Assembly: GCA_022614965.1 (NCBI GenBank) | Contig: JAKEHO010000017.1 | Location: 1 to 54,279, forward strand | DNA: 54,279 nucleotides | Origin: Gammaproteobacteria bacterium | GTDB taxonomy: Bacteria > Pseudomonadota > Gammaproteobacteria > JAKEHO01 | Direction: 5' to 3' | Shown: piece after piece, positions 53,157 through 54,279 of the stretch | Numbering within the stretch: the first letter of the stretch is position 1 | How the letters are laid out: every line of letters starts with the position of its first letter | Translations under genes and position numbers: made by a program | The notes under the pieces: generated by a model | What the model was told of the DNA's origin: nothing | Databases searched by the model: none | The model's input: the letters and a program-made list of their open reading frames with translations, nothing else

Positions 53157-54239
53157 ATGAAGGCGGTGTACAACTACGGCGCTGGACCAGCCATGTTGCC
53201 CAAAGAGGTCATGCAGCGGGCGAGCGATGAGCTACTGGATTGGCAGGAGACCGGCATCTCGGTCATGGAGTTAAGCCATCGTAGCGAAGAGTTCATGGCC
53301 ATCGCCGAACGCACTGAAATTGATCTGCGAGATCTGCTCGGCATTCCAAGCGATTACCAAGTCCTTTTTTTGCAAGGTGGCGCATCCAGCCAGTTTGCTA
53401 TGGTTCCTTTGAACCTCATGCAGGATGAGGCAGCCGCAGACTATATCCATACGGGGACTTGGTCGGGAAAGGCCATTGCGGAGGGCAGCCGTTTCTGTCG
53501 AGTCAATGTCGCGGCGACCGCAGAACCCGGTGGCTTTACGACGATCCCGATGTGGAGCGAATGGGTGCTCGATACAGACGCGGCTTACGTGCACTACACC
53601 TCAAACGAAACCATACAGGGTGTGCAGTTCCACTGGGTACCGGAGGTTGGCGAGGTCCCTCTGGTCGTCGACATGACGTCGGATATCCTCTCGCGCCCGG
53701 TTGATATTTCACGATTTGGTGTTATCTACGCCAGTGCGCAGAAGAACCTTGGCCCAGCTGGTCTTACGGTTGTTATCCTTCGCTCGGATCTCATTGGCAG
53801 TGCGCGCGCTGGCACGCCATGCCTCTATCAATACGAAACGCATGCAAGACACGGCTCGATGTACAATACTCCTCCGACTTTTAGTTGGTACATGGCCGGG
53901 CTAGTATTGACGTGGTTAAAGGACAAGGGGGGGCTTGCCGTGATGGCTGGGTGCAACCAGCGCAAGGCTGACAAGCTCTATCGCGCGATTGATGCATCCA
54001 ATCTCTATACCAACGCTGTGGATCCAGCCTGTCGATCCTGGTCGAATATACCTTTTAGGCTCGTCGATGAGAAATCTGAGAGGCTGTTTCTGATCGAGGC
54101 CAATGCCGAAGGGCTCGTCGCGCTGAGAGGCCACCGCAGCGTCGGCGGTATTCGTGCCAGCATTTATAACGCCATGCCCGAGGAAGGGGTTGATGTGCTC
54201 GTCGAGTTTATGGCCGAATTTGAACGACGTCACGGTTAA
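53157..54239 (+). CDS. serC: phosphoserine aminotransferase
   Basis: SerC transaminates 3-phosphohydroxypyruvate to phosphoserine (and the analogous step to pyridoxine). Started at ATG 53157 (MKAVYNYGAGPAMLPKEV) it has 360 residues. The PLP lysine is K196 in YASAQKNLGPAG, and GGASSQFAMVP is the phosphate-binding loop. The in-frame ATG 53094, just 2 bases past gyrA, gives 21 non-homologous residues. In this organism serine also feeds the serine cycle. Confidence 0.95.
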   Translation: MKAVYNYGAGPAMLPKEVMQRASDELLDWQETGISVMELSHRSEEFMAIAERTEIDLRDLLGIPSDYQVLFLQGGASSQFAMVPLNLMQDEAAADYIHTGTWSGKAIAEGSRFCRVNVAATAEPGGFTTIPMWSEWVLDTDAAYVHYTSNETIQGVQFHWVPEVGEVPLVVDMTSDILSRPVDISRFGVIYASAQKNLGPAGLTVVILRSDLIGSARAGTPCLYQYETHARHGSMYNTPPTFSWYMAGLVLTWLKDKGGLAVMAGCNQRKADKLYRAIDASNLYTNAVDPACRSWSNIPFRLVDEKSERLFLIEANAEGLVALRGHRSVGGIRASIYNAMPEEGVDVLVEFMAEFERRHG

Positions 54240-54279
54240 CGGGCGCACGATTTAGAATTTCGGGGTACTATCCTTTCTT

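Overview
The window looks like chromosome from a gammaproteobacterium that assimilates one-carbon units. It carries long housekeeping strings in gammaproteobacterial order: leuB(end)-asd-fimV-truA-trpFBA-accD-folC-dedD-cvpA-purF-metZ, pyrG-kdsA-eno-ftsB-ispD-ispF, and mtaD/mtnA-gyrA-serC. Between metZ and pyrG sits a serine-cycle cassette (sga, mcl, mtkA, mtkB, hprA, ppc, with fhs facing it). I cannot assign a genus. No tRNA, rRNA, insertion sequence, prophage or CRISPR array was seen.

Layout. 1-14243: amino-acid, cofactor, lipid and purine genes plus the polar hub protein FimV, all on the plus strand. 14244-15702: metZ behind a 270-base leader that reads as promoter, SAM-II-class (SAM-alpha) riboswitch and intrinsic terminator, with a possible antiterminator. 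15703-24081: a six-gene plus-strand operon encoding the serine-cycle steps from glyoxylate/serine to malyl-CoA cleavage. 24252-27191: fhs (formate-THF ligase, long subtype) and a DMT-family permease on the minus strand. 27568-33126: pyrG to ispF. 33142-36582: an Smr-domain gene, then an apparently accessory pair, a TPR/outer-membrane beta-barrel protein and a secreted FecR-domain protein. This pair has its own promoter, and a perfect TGTGA-N6-TCACA (CRP/Vfr-type) site lies between the two genes. 36699-45058 (minus): purL, a minimal secretin-like protein coupled to a PLD-like protein, purB and a Tas-type aldo/keto reductase. 45353-54239: marC, pyrC, rnt, mtaD (minus), mtnA, gyrA, serC.

How the genes work together. 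Fhs loads formate onto THF. After reduction (enzymes outside the window) and serine formation, Sga and HprA turn serine to glycerate. Glycerate kinase (not here) and Eno (here) give PEP, Ppc fixes bicarbonate, malate is made, and MtkAB plus Mcl yield acetyl-CoA and regenerate glyoxylate. The PEP carboxylase appears to lack two of the residues that bind the feedback inhibitor aspartate in the E. coli enzyme, which would fit a continuously running assimilatory cycle. metZ uses sulfur for methionine and is predicted to be shut by SAM. MtaD and MtnA belong to methylthioadenosine salvage by the inosine route known from Pseudomonas.

The most interesting points are the SAM-II riboswitch/terminator switch before metZ, the serine-cycle cassette with its structured leader and altered PEPC, the long-type Fhs, and the TPR-barrel/FecR pair. 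Functional calls rest on recognised motifs and context; no database search was run.
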